DNA from: an uncultured Clostridia bacterium | Lineage (GTDB): Bacteria > Bacillota > Clostridia > TANB77 > CAG-508 | DNA: 7,948 nucleotides | Assembly (NCBI GenBank): GCA_944386315.1 | Contig: CALXAS010000069.1 | Span: 1 to 7,948, forward strand | Direction: 5' to 3' | Shown: in pieces, positions 5,885 through 7,948 of the stretch | Numbering within the stretch: the first letter of the stretch is position 1 | Layout: every line of letters starts with the position of its first letter | Notes under the pieces: model-generated | Seen by the model: only the letters and a program-made list of their open reading frames with translations | Told to the model about the DNA's origin: nothing | Database searches by the model: none | Made by a program: the position numbers and the translations under genes

Positions 5885-6811
5885 CTATTCCTTTATTTTC
5901 TGATAAATTGCTTCTGCATCTATTCCAAATGCATGCATTAATTCTTCTGGCTTTCCAGATTTTCCAAAACAATCGTTAATTCCCATTCTCTCTACTTTGC
6001 AAGGATATTCTTCTGCTAGTACTTCACAAACAATGCTGCCTAATCCTCCTGCAATTTGATGATCCTCTACTGTTATGATTCTTTTAGTTTCTTTTGCACA
6101 TCGAATAATAGCCTCTTTATCTACTGGTTTTAGGCTATACATATCTAATACTCTTACCAAAATTCCTTCTTTAGCTAATTGTTCTTTTGCTTTTATGGCT
6201 TCTGCTACCGTTACTCCTGTAGCTATAATCGTAGCATCTGTACCTTCTCCTATTTGCACCGCTTTTCCTATCTGAAAGGTTTGATTGGTATCATAAATAA
6301 CAGGTGTTTCCATTCTAGCTAACCTTACATAAGCTGGTCCTTTTCTATTACATATTTCTTCTATCATCCATTTGGTTTGTGTATCATCAGAAGGGCAAAG
6401 TACGGTCATATTAGGAAGTGCTCTCATCATTCCTATATCTTCTAACATTTGGTGAGTAGCTCCATCTTCTCCTATATTCACACCATAATGTGTGGCACAT
6501 ATTTTTACATTTAAATTTGGATAACAAATACTATTTCTAATTTGGTCATAAGCTCTTCCTGCTGCAAATACAGCAAAAGTACTAGCAAATGGGATTTTTC
6601 CACAAGTAGCAAATCCTGCGGCAGTTCCTAGCATATCTTGTTCTGCAATTCCTATGTCAAAAAAACGCTCTGGAAATTTTTCTGCAAACAAATTGGTTTT
6701 TGTAGCACTAGATAAATCTGCATCCAGAACTACTATATCTTTTCTTTTCTCTCCTAAACTAGCTAAAGCTTCCCCATAACTTTGTCTTGTTGCTATTTTC
6801 TTCTCTAGCAT
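5885..6811 (-). CDS. Transketolase, C-terminal subunit (pyrimidine-binding and C-terminal domains)
   Basis: This is the second half of a split, thiamine diphosphate-dependent transketolase, which moves two-carbon ketol units between sugar phosphates in the non-oxidative pentose phosphate pathway. The 308-residue protein has the pyrimidine-binding domain at about 6-165 and the C-terminal domain at about 180-305. The catalytic glutamate that activates the cofactor is E57 in GIAEQD. GEDGATHQ (114-121) holds the conserved substrate-binding histidine, H120. It must pair with the N-terminal subunit encoded just upstream, since the two domains share the active site at a dimer interface. AAGGAGG lies 9 nt before the ATG, inside the upstream gene, and the genes overlap by 7 nt (ATGCTAG), which favours coupled translation in equal amounts. 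Split transketolases also include enzymes with special substrates such as apulose 4-phosphate; nothing in the neighbourhood indicates that here. Confidence 0.93.
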   Translation of the reverse strand: MLEKKIATRQSYGEALASLGEKRKDIVVLDADLSSATKTNLFAEKFPERFFDIGIAEQDMLGTAAGFATCGKIPFASTFAVFAAGRAYDQIRNSICYPNLNVKICATHYGVNIGEDGATHQMLEDIGMMRALPNMTVLCPSDDTQTKWMIEEICNRKGPAYVRLARMETPVIYDTNQTFQIGKAVQIGEGTDATIIATGVTVAEAIKAKEQLAKEGILVRVLDMYSLKPVDKEAIIRCAKETKRIITVEDHQIAGGLGSIVCEVLAEEYPCKVERMGINDCFGKSGKPEELMHAFGIDAEAIYQKIKE

Positions 6812-7641
6812 TTTTCCATTCCTCCTTCCAATTCTTTTATTGCTTTTTCGTATTCCTCTTTGTTAGGTGCTTTTCCATGCCATCCTGCCTTATTTTCCAT
6901 AAAAGATACTCCTTTGCCTTTTACTGTTTTTGCAATAATAACAGTTGGTTTTTCTTTTGTTAATTTAGCTGTTGTAAAAGCATCTATCAAGCTTTGTATA
7001 TCATGTCCATCTACGGTAAGTACATGAAATCCAAAACTTTTCCATTTTCCTTCTAAGTTATCTAAGGCTTTTACGGTTTCTATACTTCCATCTATTTGTA
7101 AGTGGTTATAATCTACAATGGCACATAAATTATCTAATTTATACTTATGTGCTGTCATAGCTGCCTCCCAAACTTGTCCTTCTTCTATTTCTCCATCCCC
7201 TAACAAACAATAAACTCGATAGCCATCATGTTCTAATTTAGAATTTAATGCCATTCCATTTGCTACAGATAATCCTTGCCCCAAAGAGCCTGTTGTCATA
7301 TCTACGCCTGGCACTTTATTTTTATCTGGATGTCCTTGCAAGTTTCCATCTATCTTGCGAAAAGTTTTTAGTTGTTCTTCTTCTAAGAATCCTCTTTCTA
7401 CTAAGGTTCCATAAAGAGCTGGTGAGCAATGACCTTTGGATAAAACAAATCTATCTCTTAATGGTGCTTCTGGCTCTTTTTCATGAATGTTCATTTGGTT
7501 AAAGTATAAAACGGTCATAATATCCGCACAAGATAAAGAACCTCCTGGATGTCCTGATTGTGCTTCATATACTTGGTCTATAATATGGATACGTATTTTA
7601 TTCGCTATTTTTTTCAATTCTTCTGGATTTTCAATTTTCAA
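6805..7641 (-). CDS. Transketolase, N-terminal subunit (ThDP pyrophosphate-binding domain), TTG start
   Basis: This is the cofactor pyrophosphate-binding half of the split transketolase. From the TTG start it has 278 residues, the usual size of this subunit. Recognisable motifs are SGHPGGSLS with H31, SKGHCSPALY with H71, LQGHPD with H104, TTGSLGQGLS (117-126) and GWHGKAPN with H255. The ThDP/Mg motif begins at GDGE (148-151, with D149) and ends at DYN, N179. The TTG at 7639-7641 is chosen because AAGGAGG (7649-7655) stands 7 nt upstream and a promoter ends about 28 nt upstream. The frame stays open to an ATG at 7737, but those 32 extra codons are Lys-rich, carry the ribosome binding site and the promoter within them, and match nothing in the family. 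The gene is first in a two-gene operon with the C-terminal subunit. Confidence 0.92.
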   Translation of the reverse strand: MKIENPEELKKIANKIRIHIIDQVYEAQSGHPGGSLSCADIMTVLYFNQMNIHEKEPEAPLRDRFVLSKGHCSPALYGTLVERGFLEEEQLKTFRKIDGNLQGHPDKNKVPGVDMTTGSLGQGLSVANGMALNSKLEHDGYRVYCLLGDGEIEEGQVWEAAMTAHKYKLDNLCAIVDYNHLQIDGSIETVKALDNLEGKWKSFGFHVLTVDGHDIQSLIDAFTTAKLTKEKPTVIIAKTVKGKGVSFMENKAGWHGKAPNKEEYEKAIKELEGGMEKC

Positions 7642-7655
7642 TATAGTCCCTCCTT
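7639..7655 (-). promoter_or_regulatory. Ribosome binding site that sets the TTG start of the transketolase N-terminal subunit
   Basis: On the minus strand a full AAGGAGG (7649-7655) is placed 7 nt before TTG (7639-7641). The match to the 16S rRNA tail is perfect and the spacing optimal, which makes this the start despite the rare codon. Confidence 0.82.
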
Positions 7656-7668
7656 TTTTATGCACTTT

Positions 7669-7697
7669 ATTGTATCGTTTTTCTTTTGCTTTTGCAA
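7669..7697 (-). promoter_or_regulatory. Sigma-A-type promoter of the transketolase operon
   Basis: On the minus strand TTGCAA (7692-7697) and TACAAT (7669-7674) are separated by exactly 17 nt. Transcription should begin near 7662, leaving a leader of about 20 nt before the TTG start. The -35 hexamer and the spacing are the same as in the ftsE promoter. Confidence 0.72.
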
Positions 7698-7738
7698 CTA
7701 TTTTCTTTGATTTACTTGCATCCTTGTTTATTATCACA

Positions 7739-7948
7739 TATAATAACGATATTGATAAAACTATGATTTATAGTAAAGATACAAATGGAAATGATATTGT
7801 TACTACGATTGAAAATGGCTATTTAGACATTGGTATTAAAGATACCATGAAAGATTTGATTGTTAATTTTATTGGTGCAGTTACTTTTTCTGTTATTGGA
7901 TTTCTATATATCTGCAACAGGGATGGTTATAAATTTGTAGAATTGTTT
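7739..7948 (+). pseudogene. 5'-truncated membrane-protein gene fragment, running off the right edge
   Basis: The plus-strand frame is open for 70 codons to the edge of the window and reads like real protein, with varied residues and conserved-looking runs such as ENGYLDIGIKDTMKDL (25-40). A hydrophobic segment (about 40-59) is followed by a basic/aromatic tail NRDGYKFVELF. From memory, it resembles the C-terminal end of uncharacterised integral membrane proteins of Firmicutes; I cannot name the family. The first in-frame ATG (7763) has no ribosome binding site, and the frame upstream enters the transketolase promoter region, where the translation is low-complexity. The N-terminal membrane segments expected of such a protein are absent. 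It is probably a remnant left by a rearrangement, though a short intact gene cannot be excluded since the end is not visible. It is transcribed away from the transketolase operon, if at all. Confidence 0.5.

Noticed and set aside
7739..7765. Complete small membrane protein starting at ATG 7763
   Set aside because: No ribosome binding site precedes this ATG, and the protein-like signal seems to begin before it, so truncation is the better reading; the matter stays open because the end is outside the window.
1..7948. CRISPR arrays, insertion sequences, riboswitches or T-boxes
   Set aside because: I found no regularly spaced repeats, no transposase motifs or terminal inverted repeats, and no leader with recognisable conserved riboswitch or T-box elements; both protein-operon leaders are short.

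Overview
The window is strongly AT-rich, uses the standard code with A/T-ending codons, has AAGGAGG-type ribosome binding sites throughout and encodes Gram-positive-type cell-wall proteins. This points to a low-GC Firmicute, most likely a member of the Clostridia; the species cannot be told from the sequence. Apart from a fragment at the right edge, everything reads on the minus strand, so the transcription order runs from high to low coordinates.

Layout in transcription order. (1) 7739-7948 holds a plus-strand, coding-looking stretch that resembles the C-terminal end of a membrane protein and lacks a recognisable beginning. (2) A well-formed sigma-A-type promoter (7669-7697) drives a two-gene operon for a split transketolase. 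The N-terminal ThDP-binding subunit starts at a TTG at 7641, and the C-terminal subunit (5885-6811) overlaps it by 7 nt. (3) A 265-bp intergenic region contains a direct repeat that resembles a WalR box, and an extended -10 promoter (5687-5715). (4) That promoter leads into a cell-wall-remodelling cluster: ftsE, ftsX, two tandem PcsB/CwlO-like M23 peptidases with coiled coils, and a PDZ-containing S41 C-terminal processing protease. (5) A strong hairpin and then a separate tRNA-Val(UAC) unit with its own near-consensus promoter end the window; the tRNA loses its last bases at the left edge.

How the genes work together. FtsE (ATPase) and FtsX (membrane protein) form a type VII ABC transporter-like complex that transmits force instead of moving a substrate. 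It controls murein hydrolases through their coiled-coil domains outside the membrane. The two secreted M23 proteins encoded next are the natural partners: both have a signal peptide, a long coiled coil and a complete zinc site. The S41 protease is anchored on the same side of the membrane and could limit the amount of these hydrolases, as CtpA proteases do for M23 enzymes in Pseudomonas; this role is inferred here.

No wholly new system is evident. The points that most deserve a second look are the twin M23 proteins with an identical 38-bp tract, the WalR-like repeat upstream of ftsE, two strong hairpins whose polarity or position is odd, and the truncated plus-strand gene next to the transketolase promoter.
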